From contig CM060733.1 of the NCBI GenBank assembly GCA_030704615.1, positions 40,610,001-40,674,000 of the forward strand: DNA of 64,000 nucleotides. Direction: 5' to 3'. A program made the translations under genes and the position numbers. Below the pieces are notes generated by a model that saw only the letters and a program-made list of their open reading frames with translations, was not told the origin of the DNA and ran no database searches. Below, piece after piece: positions 49,102 through 57,127 of the stretch (its first letter is position 1; each line of letters begins with the position of its first letter). Source of the DNA: Takakia lepidozioides. Lineage: Eukaryota; Streptophyta; Takakiopsida; Takakiales; Takakiaceae.

Positions 49102-50698
49102 GTGGAGGAGGTGCACATTGTGAGTGTCATTACGGAGTTACCCAAGGGTTTTGAGGGGAGTACGGCTACAAGCAGTGACAGTGAGAGTGGGGTCACAAGA
49201 CGAGGTATTCGGTTCAGACCACCTTCACCGCCACCCTCAACTACTGTAGCGTCAGACACAGACTCGGAGGCTTCATCAACAGGTGTGCACTTTCATTCGC
49301 CATTGTTGTGGGACGACATGGAGGTGATGTATGGAGCTACCAAGGGGCCTCGTAGGTACTCTGGAGCTGTGGGCACAATCGAGTTGGATGACTTTATCCA
49401 GGAGTTCGACAGCTGGTGTGATTTGCAGCAGATGCGCAATCCACAGCTATTCACCCCATTCATGGCGTGGAAGGGACTGTTCCAGCATTTGGAAGGCCCG
49501 CCTATGGACGATTACCACGAGTTCAGGCGAGGACATGAAGCAGAGATTGAGGAGTGGAGGATGTATTGGTCACCTGACTACGTCTCCATTACTCGAGGCA
49601 CGACGCGACCAGTAGCTGCATCAGTACCAATAGCTCCCACTGCCAGCACTAGTAGTGGAGCAAGTAGTGCTGGTACTTCTGAAGGTGGTACCAGTTCAAA
49701 AGGTGCTACTCTCCTGCCACGACTACAACACATTTGCCAAGATTCAACCCGGTGGTGGAGTTCTTCCAGGAGTTGCGGAGGAACTACCAAGGTGTACGGA
49801 CAGAGAAGCTGCGAAGTTTGCAAGACTTCCAGCGCAAACCCAGTGAGAGCCTGCGAGAGGCGTACACTCGTATGAGGCGCTTGATAAGTGTGACCCAAGG
49901 GGTTACTGAAGCTCAGGCAATCCAGTTTTGGTATGGAATTCTGGACAAGGAGCTCAAGAGAAGGGTGCGAGATGCAACCCTGTTACAAGCAGCCCAACCC
50001 ACATTAGCAGATGTGTTTCTGCTGGCTGAGCGGATTGAGCTCAACATGGTGGAGGAGCGAGTTGTTACAATTGGATTTGGTAAGGACATGCCTGTACGGG
50101 GCACAGCTGTCAGCCCACAAGCACAAGGGACTGCCCAACAGCGTGGTCAGGGGGGCAAGGTTGCCCAGCCCAAGTTCCATGGAGCTTACAGGGGACCTCA
50201 GGTGCAGAGGCCCGTGGCATCTTTTGCAGGCCAACAGCAACCAGGGGTGATATGTTGGACATGTGGAGGACCCCATGTCAAAGAGATTGCCCAGAGAGTG
50301 GCAGAAGGCCGGCACAAGCACAGCCTGCACAGTTGCAGTGTGGGCATTGTGGCAAGTATGGGCATGGAGATGCCCAGTGTTATGACTTGCATCCTGAGTT
50401 GCGCCCAGGCCAGTTCCAAGGGAACAATGGTGGCCGGGGGCGAGGTGGACCAGCCCAAAGAGGACGAGGTGGTCGGGCACGAGGTGCAGGCCAAGGGCAA
50501 GCTCCACATGGCCAAGGACGCGGAGGTCAGGGTGTTGACCAAGGCATGGCCAATCGGCTTCAGCAGCTAGAGCAGAGGCTCGCTGCCATGGCTATAGCTC
50601 AGGCGGTACCGGCTCCCAGGCGGGATGGCCACCTCCTGCTCCTGAGGGAGGAGATATGGGAGGCATGGGATTCATGTGCGGAGCAGCACTACCACTAG
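49102..50698 (+). pseudogene. gag: gag with two CCHC zinc knuckles (frameshifted)
   Basis: The product runs through three frames: 49102 to about 49735, 49734 to about 50283, then to 50698. The first part has a Ser/Pro-rich leader and a capsid-like block (FIQEFDSWCDLQQMRNPQLF). The second has FQELRRNYQG and FQRKPSESLREAYTRMRRLI, typical of Ty3 capsid C-terminal domains. The nucleocapsid has two CX2CX4HX4C knuckles: CWTCGGPHVKRDCP, which needs one extra base to stay in frame, and CGHCGKYGHGDAQC, followed by a Gly/Arg-rich RNA-binding tail. The shift inside the first knuckle falls in an AAA run, as expected for a homopolymer error or slip. The role is particle assembly and RNA packaging. Confidence 0.8.
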
Positions 50699-51235
50699 AG
50701 CAGGTGGAGTCTGCTGCAGCCGTGACTCGAGGAGCAACACGAGTTCCTGAGCCACGAGGTGCAGAGGTGGAGTTGGATCCACAACGTGGGGAGGCAAGCC
50801 GTCAGGCAAGGCTGCCTCAGTCATTCACCTTGGCGGAGACAGTGTCAACGCCATCCATGGCACCTAGTTCTCGCCCGACTGTTACCGAGGCGGAGGTTAC
50901 TATGCCATTGGGGAGAGCTACACGTGCAGCACTGACACCTGCTACCAAGGCTAGTGCAGCCGGTGTGTTATTGGGGGCAGCCACCTCTGTGTGTCAAGCC
51001 CCACTGTTCTCGGCAACCATGATTGCGACGCCGGGGTGAGACCAGCTGCAGTGTTCAGACTAGCAGCAACACTCTGCGAGAGTGGAGAGGTCACTTCATC
51101 TTCTGCGGAGTTAGTGGAAGGTGTAGTGGCAGAGGGATCCTCGGATTTGAGGGTCAAGACTGCCACGGCTGCGCCCTGGCAAGCTGCAGCTGCCAGGTTG
51201 ACGGAGCTGCCAGCTAGGCCAGCCTTGAGCGCGCC
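50699..51235 (+). pseudogene. Gag-protease linker, frameshifted
   Basis: This interval continues the polyprotein in shifting frames (frame change near 50,660, again near 51,035 and just before 51,236). The content is Ala/Thr/Pro-rich low complexity without recognised domains, and it ends LTELPARPALSAPW before the protease-like segment. Confidence 0.5.
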
Positions 51236-52312
51236 ATGGTGACACCTGGAGTTGTCTTGTTAGACAACCAGGGAGGCATTTTCACTTTGAGTGGACCGGC
51301 AGGCAAGAAGTACCGGCCACTGCGGGTCTTGTTGGACTCAGGAGCTCAGCCACTGATGTTGGGCAGAGCTGCTATTGCAGGTTTGGGCCTCATGGAGGCG
51401 GATATGGAGCCTTGTCCTTTCCAGATACAGACATCTCTGGGAGGATCAGAGCAGGCTCGCGGCATGACACGGCATCAGTTGGCTATTAGACTGCAGCCGG
51501 ATCATCCTGTAGATGGCTCAGTGATGCGAGCCAAGGCCATTGTGACAGACGCGGTCTCTTACGATGTCCTCGTTGGTGGGGCAGTGTTATACCCCATGGG
51601 CTTCACCCTGGATTTCTGGGAGGAGTCAGCATCCTACAGGCCTGGATGGCAGTCAGGGGATGGTCGCCGTGCACAGCTCCCTGTGACATTCATTGGGGGT
51701 ATTGCAGCTGCCCAGCGGGGCAAGATGCCAACACTAGCCGCCTTCACAGCTGCAGTTAGTTGGCCTGGAGAGTTGCTGGAAGGCAATGCCCATGCAGAGG
51801 ATGTGCCACCTCCAGCAGAGCAGGATGACATGCATGGTACGGCGGAGTTGCCTGCCATGGTTGCTCACACTCCGTTGTGGGGTACGAGCAAGGATTTGCA
51901 GCACGCTGCTGATGGACGGGTGCAACAAGCTTGGGTAGAAGCTTTTGTACCGTCAGGAGAGGAGGAGAGTGCGGTGATTGCACCAGGGCCACCTCAGTTG
52001 TCGCCATTGGACACCACACCTCTTGTGTGGCAGCGACCGGATGAAGGCATATGCCTTCTGGACTTATTTGGCGGGATCAGCACTGGATTGGCTGCAGTGC
52101 TGCAGGCAGGTGTACGAGTTCGACGTTACCTGTATGTGGAGAGGGATGAGACTGCACGACGCGTCTCACTGCGCCATGTTGCTCAGATGGTGCAGCAGCA
52201 CCCTGAGTTGTTGCCGGTGTCTGCAGTTCGTGGATATCAGCAGCCTTGCCAGCAGACATTGCGTTGCTGGGGGCGCAGGATTTGGAGCGGGTTGGCTCCA
52301 TTGATCTGGTAG
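51236..52312 (+). CDS. Protease-like segment and N-terminal half of a C5-DNA methyltransferase
   Basis: A 358-codon frame. About residues 20-130 resemble a retropepsin: VLLDSGAQPLMLGRAAIAGL gives the D-S-G-A active-site loop. After an acidic linker, residues about 282-330 hold methyltransferase motif I, LLDLFGGISTGLAAVLQAG, which binds S-adenosylmethionine, followed by YLYVERDETARR (motif II-like acidic residue). The frame then runs out; the protein resumes in another frame at about 52240. The methyltransferase sits between protease and RT, so it would be translated as part of the gag-pro portion upstream of the TAG. Confidence 0.85.
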   Translation: MVTPGVVLLDNQGGIFTLSGPAGKKYRPLRVLLDSGAQPLMLGRAAIAGLGLMEADMEPCPFQIQTSLGGSEQARGMTRHQLAIRLQPDHPVDGSVMRAKAIVTDAVSYDVLVGGAVLYPMGFTLDFWEESASYRPGWQSGDGRRAQLPVTFIGGIAAAQRGKMPTLAAFTAAVSWPGELLEGNAHAEDVPPPAEQDDMHGTAELPAMVAHTPLWGTSKDLQHAADGRVQQAWVEAFVPSGEEESAVIAPGPPQLSPLDTTPLVWQRPDEGICLLDLFGGISTGLAAVLQAGVRVRRYLYVERDETARRVSLRHVAQMVQQHPELLPVSAVRGYQQPCQQTLRCWGRRIWSGLAPLIW

Positions 52313-53295
52313 TGGCAGGTTGGCCCTGCCAAGGGCATTCATCAGCCGGGCATGGCAATGGATTGCGAGACTCGAGGACGGGTCTGTTTTGGGAGATGGT
52401 GCGGATTTTGCGCCACTTGCAGCTTCATCAGGCTGTATCTCCGGCATACATCTTGGAGAATGTGCCACTGATGGGTGATTCTCGGGCCAGGGTGATGGCC
52501 AGTGTGCATCAAGTCCGGTCGTGGCTTGGGTCAGCAGTATTGCTGGATGCAGCTGCAGTGGGGTCACGGGCTCATCGTCCACGACTATGGTGGACTAACT
52601 TGATGCCACCCGCACTGCTCAAGCGTGCATTTGATGGGGTGCAGCGGCCAGCACACCTCACCGTGGATGGCATTTTGGACACAGGAAGGCAGTCTCAACG
52701 TGTGAGACACGATGACCGTTCGCCTTTGGCAGTGGTCAACAGGGTGGGTCAACCACGAGCAGCATTACCTACACTGCTCAGCTTCCCAGGATCCCATGCT
52801 TTTCGGGATGGTGGACCTGGCCTCCTGTGGGATGCTCAGTTGCAGCAGTTAGTGGAGCCTAATGCCGACGAGCGAGAGCGGGCTATGGGGTTTTCCACTG
52901 GGACCACGGCGGTGCCTTCCCTTTCTGAGGCATCACGTCGTCAGGTGTTGGGGCAAGCAATGGATCTCAATTGCTTGACCTGGATTGTCAGCTTGGCTAT
53001 GGCTGAGCAACGTAGAGTGCGGAGTGCACTTCCCTTGATGGTCTCTCTGCCTACCGAGACGGTACAGGCAGCGAGTGGGGGCGAGCCGGTGAGGACCACG
53101 AGGTGTAGACATCCATGGCACATGTGGGAGGTGCTCGAGGTTCAGAGGGAGTTGGCAGCGAAGGCAGCTGTGATGGATGAGGTTGGGGATTCTTCTCGGG
53201 ATGAGGAGGTTCTCAATGATGAGATGATGGGGCAGGATGAGGCCTTGTCATTGACTGAGCAGGAAGGGGGTACTGCTCAAGAGGTTGCAGCATAG
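52246..53295 (+). CDS. C-terminal half of the C5-DNA methyltransferase
   Basis: The frame holds motif IV DLVVAGWPCQGHSSAG with the catalytic Cys at 52327-52329, motif VI AYILENVPLMGD, motif VIII SRAHRPRLWWTNL, a variable target-recognition region, and C-terminal motifs (ERERAMGF...; RRQVLGQAMDLNC resembling motifs IX-X). All catalytic residues of a cytosine-5 methyltransferase are present. It is separated from motif I only by one frameshift near 52,240. The ENV motif and a single compact domain without N-terminal readers resemble DNMT3-like or bacterial-type enzymes; I cannot place it without a tree. A long acidic tail follows to the TAG at 53293. The likely role is methylating element or host DNA. 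Confidence 0.9.
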   Translation: MPADIALLGAQDLERVGSIDLVVAGWPCQGHSSAGHGNGLRDSRTGLFWEMVRILRHLQLHQAVSPAYILENVPLMGDSRARVMASVHQVRSWLGSAVLLDAAAVGSRAHRPRLWWTNLMPPALLKRAFDGVQRPAHLTVDGILDTGRQSQRVRHDDRSPLAVVNRVGQPRAALPTLLSFPGSHAFRDGGPGLLWDAQLQQLVEPNADERERAMGFSTGTTAVPSLSEASRRQVLGQAMDLNCLTWIVSLAMAEQRRVRSALPLMVSLPTETVQAASGGEPVRTTRCRHPWHMWEVLEVQRELAAKAAVMDEVGDSSRDEEVLNDEMMGQDEALSLTEQEGGTAQEVAA

Positions 53296-53301
53296 CAACC
53301 A
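53293..53301 (+). promoter_or_regulatory. In-frame TAG followed by CAACCA: candidate stop-codon readthrough site
   Basis: The methyltransferase frame ends GCA TAG and the same frame continues open as CAA CCA CGG through RT to 55623. TAG followed by CAACCA fits the UAG-CARYYA consensus of tobamovirus-type readthrough. This is the only in-frame stop between methyltransferase and pol and there is no frameshift. Readthrough would set the ratio of gag-pro-methyltransferase to the full pol fusion. Activity is inferred. Confidence 0.6.
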
Positions 53302-55623
53302 CGGGACGCGTCCTCTACCTCTAAGCCCACTGGACTTAAGGTTGCAGTTACGGAGGACAATTGGGAGCCTGATATTGGACCCATTGTCACCGGAGGAGAG
53401 AGACGACGTATACGGCGGTTCCTGAGGGCTTACAGGAATTGCTTTGCCTTCAGTTTGAAGGACTTGGGAGCACTGAAGGGTCAAGAGATCCGTATTGAGT
53501 TGGCCACTGACACGCCAATCTTTCGGAGACCCTATAGATACAGTGACATGGAGAGGTCTTTGATTCAGATGAGGACTCAAGATCTCTGGGAGGCAGGTTT
53601 GGTGGAGCTCTCTGGTGGAGAGTATGCTTCAGCCACAGTGATGCCAGCTAAGAAGGATGTCTATGGCAATTGGACGGAGAGACGTATGTGCGGTGATTAC
53701 CGGCCTGTAAATCGTCAGACCAAGTCCGATAGGTATGCCATGCCAACACCAGAGGAGATCTTTGATGCCATTGGGCATTCCAAGGTCTTTAGCACGTTGG
53801 ATTTACGATCCGGATATCACCAGTTGCCGATCAAGGAGGCGGATAAGCAAAAGACGGCATTCTGGGGGATCAATGAGCACGGGAAGGATTGCCTATACCA
53901 GTGGCGGTTCTTACCATTTGGGCTTAAAAACGCTCCCGCTGAGTTTCAAAGAGTCATGGACAGGATTCTAGCAGGGGTGGAGTTTGCTCGGTGCTACATA
54001 GATGACATCATCATCTTTAGTGCTACGGTGGAGGAGCATGAGAGACACCTTCAGGGGGTATTTGAGCGCTTGAGGACGCACGGATTGAAGTTACATCCGG
54101 GCAAGTGCAAGTTTTTCCACAACCAGATTGAGTATCTGGGTCACATGATATATCCTGGAGGATTGGGGGTACAGCAGACTAAGGTAGAGTCCATTGCACA
54201 GGTTCCACGCCCCACGGATGTGAGCCGAGTTCGAGCTTTCATGGGGTTAGCAAACTATTACAGACGGTTTGTTAAGGGATTTAGTGCCATTGCAAAGGCT
54301 CTAACCAAGCTGACCAAGGTGGACCAGGAGTGGCAGTGGGAAGATGAGCAAGAACAAGCTTTTCAAGAGCTCAAGGCGAGGTTGACCTCGGCGCCCATCT
54401 TGAGACGACCTATCAGGGGGCGTCCTTTTCAGCTGCATACAGATTGGAGCATGCTGGGGCTTGGAGCGGTGCTCACACAGGTGGATGATGAGGGAAGAGA
54501 GTTCGTAGTGGCTTATGCTAGCCGCTCGAACAATGCTGCAGAGTCTAAGTATAGCTCATATGAGGGAGAATGCTTAGCTGCAGTGTGGGCCGTGGCACAC
54601 TTCAGGTGCTATTTATACGGCAATCTCTTCACCCTTGTCACGGATCACCAACCACTCAAGTGGTTGATGGAGTCAGACAAGCTTACGGGGAAGCTTGCAC
54701 GGTGGGCACTCATCCTTCAAGAGTATGACTTTCAGGTGGTGCATCGACCGGGTTTGGTCAATCGAAATGCAGATGGGTTGAGTCGCAATCCATGCACGAG
54801 CCAGCAGGATGACACTGGAGCTCGGTGGCATGGTGAGACGGACGAGGAGATGGTGCCCGGATGGCATGCATCTGCATTTCTGTGTATCTTGGCAGCGGAA
54901 GGCCAGGTTGGACCTACAACAGGGATGACTGTAGATCAAGTGTCTGAGGACCCTGAGGCCAGCAATGAGCAGGGTGGCGCCAAAGATATACATGAGGATT
55001 CAGTTGTGTTGGACTACCTCCGCAGTGGAGACACGGCAGCCACTATGACTGCCAAGGAGAGGGATCGGATCCTACAACGAGCCAAGAGGTTCAGGTGGGA
55101 GGGGACACACCTGCTCCGAGTGTGGGAGGATGGTCGAGTGAGGATTGTGCCTCACCCAACACAGCGGGCACGGTTAGTGCGGCATGCCCATGAGGAGTTG
55201 GGGCATTTTGGGGTGCGACGCACTCATAGTCTACTGCAGGGGCAGTATTGGTGGCGTGGTATGCACACAGAGGTACAACACTTTGTGGCTAGGTGCATGG
55301 TGTGTGACAGGGTGCGTGCTTCATTCAACGCCCCTACTCCACAATTGCACCCTCTTCCGATCATGGGATTGGGCTACAGGTGGAGTCTTGACTTCGCAGG
55401 GCCGTTGCCACTGACCATGCGCCACAACAAGTACGTGTTGGTGATGGTGGAGCACTTCTCCAAGTGGATTGAATTGGTTCCATTGCCTGATAAGGCTAGT
55501 GAGGGAGCTGCGTATGCATTCCTGGATTGTGTGCTTAGCCGATTCGGTGCTCCAGCTGAGGTACTCACGGACCAAGGGAGAGAGTTCTTGGGGAGTTTCA
55601 GGCTTTGTGTGACAAAGCCTTGA
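53296..55623 (+). CDS. pol: Reverse transcriptase, RNase H and integrase core (pol)
   Basis: The frame is open from 53296. RT: CGDYRPVNRQTKSDRYAMP, FSTLDLRSGYHQL, FGLKNAPAEFQRVMD and catalytic YIDD at 53995-54006. RNase H: FQLHTDWSMLGLGAVLTQ, YEGECLAAVWAV and TLVTDHQPLKWL carry the D-E-D residues. Integrase: zinc-binding H-H-C-C (HEELGHFGVRRTH ... CMVCDRV), then first Asp in WSLDFAGPLP and second in LTDQGREF. The frame breaks at about 55600, one base short of the frame encoding the catalytic Glu. Gene order and motifs are those of Ty3/gypsy (Metaviridae-type) elements. The products copy the RNA and insert the cDNA. Confidence 0.95.
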   Translation, partial: QPRDASSTSKPTGLKVAVTEDNWEPDIGPIVTGGERRRIRRFLRAYRNCFAFSLKDLGALKGQEIRIELATDTPIFRRPYRYSDMERSLIQMRTQDLWEAGLVELSGGEYASATVMPAKKDVYGNWTERRMCGDYRPVNRQTKSDRYAMPTPEEIFDAIGHSKVFSTLDLRSGYHQLPIKEADKQKTAFWGINEHGKDCLYQWRFLPFGLKNAPAEFQRVMDRILAGVEFARCYIDDIIIFSATVEEHERHLQGVFERLRTHGLKLHPGKCKFFHNQIEYLGHMIYPGGLGVQQTKVESIAQVPRPTDVSRVRAFMGLANYYRRFVKGFSAIAKALTKLTKVDQEWQWEDEQEQAFQELKARLTSAPILRRPIRGRPFQLHTDWSMLGLGAVLTQVDDEGREFVVAYASRSNNAAESKYSSYEGECLAAVWAVAHFRCYLYGNLFTLVTDHQPLKWLMESDKLTGKLARWALILQEYDFQVVHRPGLVNRNADGLSRNPCTSQQDDTGARWHGETDEEMVPGWHASAFLCILAAEGQVGPTTGMTVDQVSEDPEASNEQGGAKDIHEDSVVLDYLRSGDTAATMTAKERDRILQRAKRFRWEGTHLLRVWEDGRVRIVPHPTQRARLVRHAHEELGHFGVRRTHSLLQGQYWWRGMHTEVQHFVARCMVCDRVRASFNAPTPQLHPLPIMGLGYRWSLDFAGPLPLTMRHNKYVLVMVEHFSKWIELVPLPDKASEGAAYAFLDCVLSRFGAPAEVLTDQGREFLGSFRLCVTKP

Positions 55624-56429
55624 TAGACCACCGCACCACTTCTCGGGATCATCCTGAAGCCGATGGCTTGGCAGAGAGAGTTGTTCAGACAGTAAAGAGG
55701 GGTTTGCGCAAGTATGGCTTGCAGAAGGGACACCTAGGAGATTGGGACCTTCAGTTACCCTGGTTAGCCATGGGCTACAGGTTCAGCAAGCAAGCATCAC
55801 TTGCCTCTTTCTCACCATACTTTCTTCTCTTTGGCCGAGAGCCGGATTTGCCTACATCCATTCGCAGAGAAGCTGCTACAGTTCTTAACCTTGACGATCC
55901 GGACGTGTGGGCACGTGCATGTGAGCAGCGTGCAGAGTTGTTCAAGAGAGTCATGCCCATGGCTTTCGAGAACCTTGCCATTGCACAACACCGTGATACG
56001 TTGAGGTATGCTACCATACGTGGTGGGGGCTATCGTCCTGGGGTTCGGAGATTCAACCCTGGTGACTATGTCTATCTGCAGCAGACTGCTCCTACGACCC
56101 TGGATGTGACTGCAGGACGTGTTATTTGGAGGGTTCGAGAGGTCTTGCCCTCAGGCGTCTTGGTCTTGGAGGGTCGGGATGGCATCACTTGGAAGGACCA
56201 TGTGCGTAATTGTGCGCCATGTCACCTTCCGAATGTCGATGGCAGGATTGACCCAAACCTGGCAGTGGTATCTGCAGGTTTGAGGTGCATGTTGTGTGGG
56301 TCTGCTAAAGGGGCAGCCACCATGCTGGTATGTGATCGGTGCTCTAGAGGTTGGCATATGGGATGCTTGACTCCACCTCTTGAGATGGTTCCGGATGGGG
56401 ATTGGTTATGTCCACATTGCATTGGATAG
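55605..56429 (+). CDS. Integrase C-terminus fused to a PHD finger
   Basis: The frame resumes the integrase: LCDKALIDHRTTSRDHPEAD then GLAERVVQTVKRGLRKY, with the catalytic Glu in AERVV. A GPY/F-like region follows (FNPGDYVYLQQ). The last 47 codons form a PHD zinc finger, C4HC3: CMLCGS...CDRCSRGWHMGC...DGDWLCPHC. Chromoviral Ty3 elements carry a chromodomain here that tethers integrase to histone marks; a PHD finger could serve the same targeting role by reading histone H3 tails. That role is inference. One base must be restored near 55,600 to fuse it to the RT frame. Confidence 0.88.
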   Translation: MCDKALIDHRTTSRDHPEADGLAERVVQTVKRGLRKYGLQKGHLGDWDLQLPWLAMGYRFSKQASLASFSPYFLLFGREPDLPTSIRREAATVLNLDDPDVWARACEQRAELFKRVMPMAFENLAIAQHRDTLRYATIRGGGYRPGVRRFNPGDYVYLQQTAPTTLDVTAGRVIWRVREVLPSGVLVLEGRDGITWKDHVRNCAPCHLPNVDGRIDPNLAVVSAGLRCMLCGSAKGAATMLVCDRCSRGWHMGCLTPPLEMVPDGDWLCPHCIG

Positions 56430-56678
56430 TGGGAGTGGATACAACCATGGGAGGTTAACAAGAAACGCAAGACCCAGCTACTAGGAGACCTTGAACACAC
56501 GAGATCTTGGCTCAAGTTCATAGATTGCAAGACGGCGACTAACGATGGGGCTACTCTTGTACCCGGCCTCTTGGTTGATAGAGTTTGAGCACGATAAAGA
56601 CAGTGATAGAGGACTTAGTACGGCTGTGGCTATTACATCTTGTAGCTATCTGGAGGTAGAGGGACCTATCCACCAGCT

Positions 56679-56689
56679 AGGGGGGCGAT
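56679..56689 (+). promoter_or_regulatory. Polypurine tract
   Basis: AGGGGGGCGAT precedes TGTGCTAGAC, the likely true start of the 3' LTR at 56690. A purine run just upstream of the 3' LTR is the plus-strand primer in LTR elements. This placement makes the 3' LTR 438 bp, longer than the rearranged 5' LTR. Confidence 0.6.
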
Positions 56690-57127
56690 TGTGCTAGACT
56701 ACTTTATTGTGCATATATGTGTGGTGTGGTTTGGACAGCGATGTAGTTGTGTAGCGATATGGATGCGCACGACAGCTGTCAAGTTAAATAAGCACAGTGT
56801 GAAAACAGCTAGAATAAAACTAGTTATTTGTATTTAACACTTGGATTTAGGTCAAGTGTTAAATCAGGTGTCAAGTTTAGTTTGACACCTGGTCTGTCTT
56901 ATCTTCACGAGAGCGGCAGTCGCGCAGCTCATCTCTCTCGAGTTGAGCCTGCGCGACCGAGCTCCTGCATGCGTTTAGATCTGAGTGTACTCATGATGGG
57001 AGTGTAGGTTGTTGTGGGGTGGAGTCCCCATAGCTTGGGGTGCCCCTGGCTCGACTTCTATTATAAAGAGTGATAGCGATGGATTTCATATGTTTTGTGT
57101 CAACAGTGTCTCTATGCTTGTTTATCA
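56690..57127 (+). repeat. 3' LTR (about 438 bp)
   Basis: From TGTGCTAGAC after the polypurine tract to TTTATCA before GTAA. 56777-57127 matches the 5' LTR (one A-to-G difference near 56,868). 56712-56773 is the 62-bp segment found inverted in the 5' LTR. TATAAAG lies at 57062-57068. Confidence 0.8.

Larger units (their letters stand above)
44793..57127 (+). mobile_element. Ty3/gypsy LTR retrotransposon encoding a DNA methyltransferase and a PHD finger
   Basis: The element spans 12,335 bp between GTAA target duplications (44789-44792 and 57128-57131). Order: 5' LTR, candidate primer-binding site, 2.6-kb leader with poly-A tracts, an unknown ORF, gag with two zinc knuckles, protease-like segment, C5-methyltransferase, in-frame TAG, RT, RNase H, integrase, PHD finger, polypurine tract, 3' LTR. 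RT before integrase places it in Ty3/gypsy. Methyltransferase-bearing Ty3/gypsy elements have been reported from charophytes, so the class is known; this copy's PHD finger, readthrough context and putative self-priming are notable. LTRs differ at one base in their common 351 bp, indicating recent insertion, although coding frames are broken at seven places. Confidence 0.95.
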
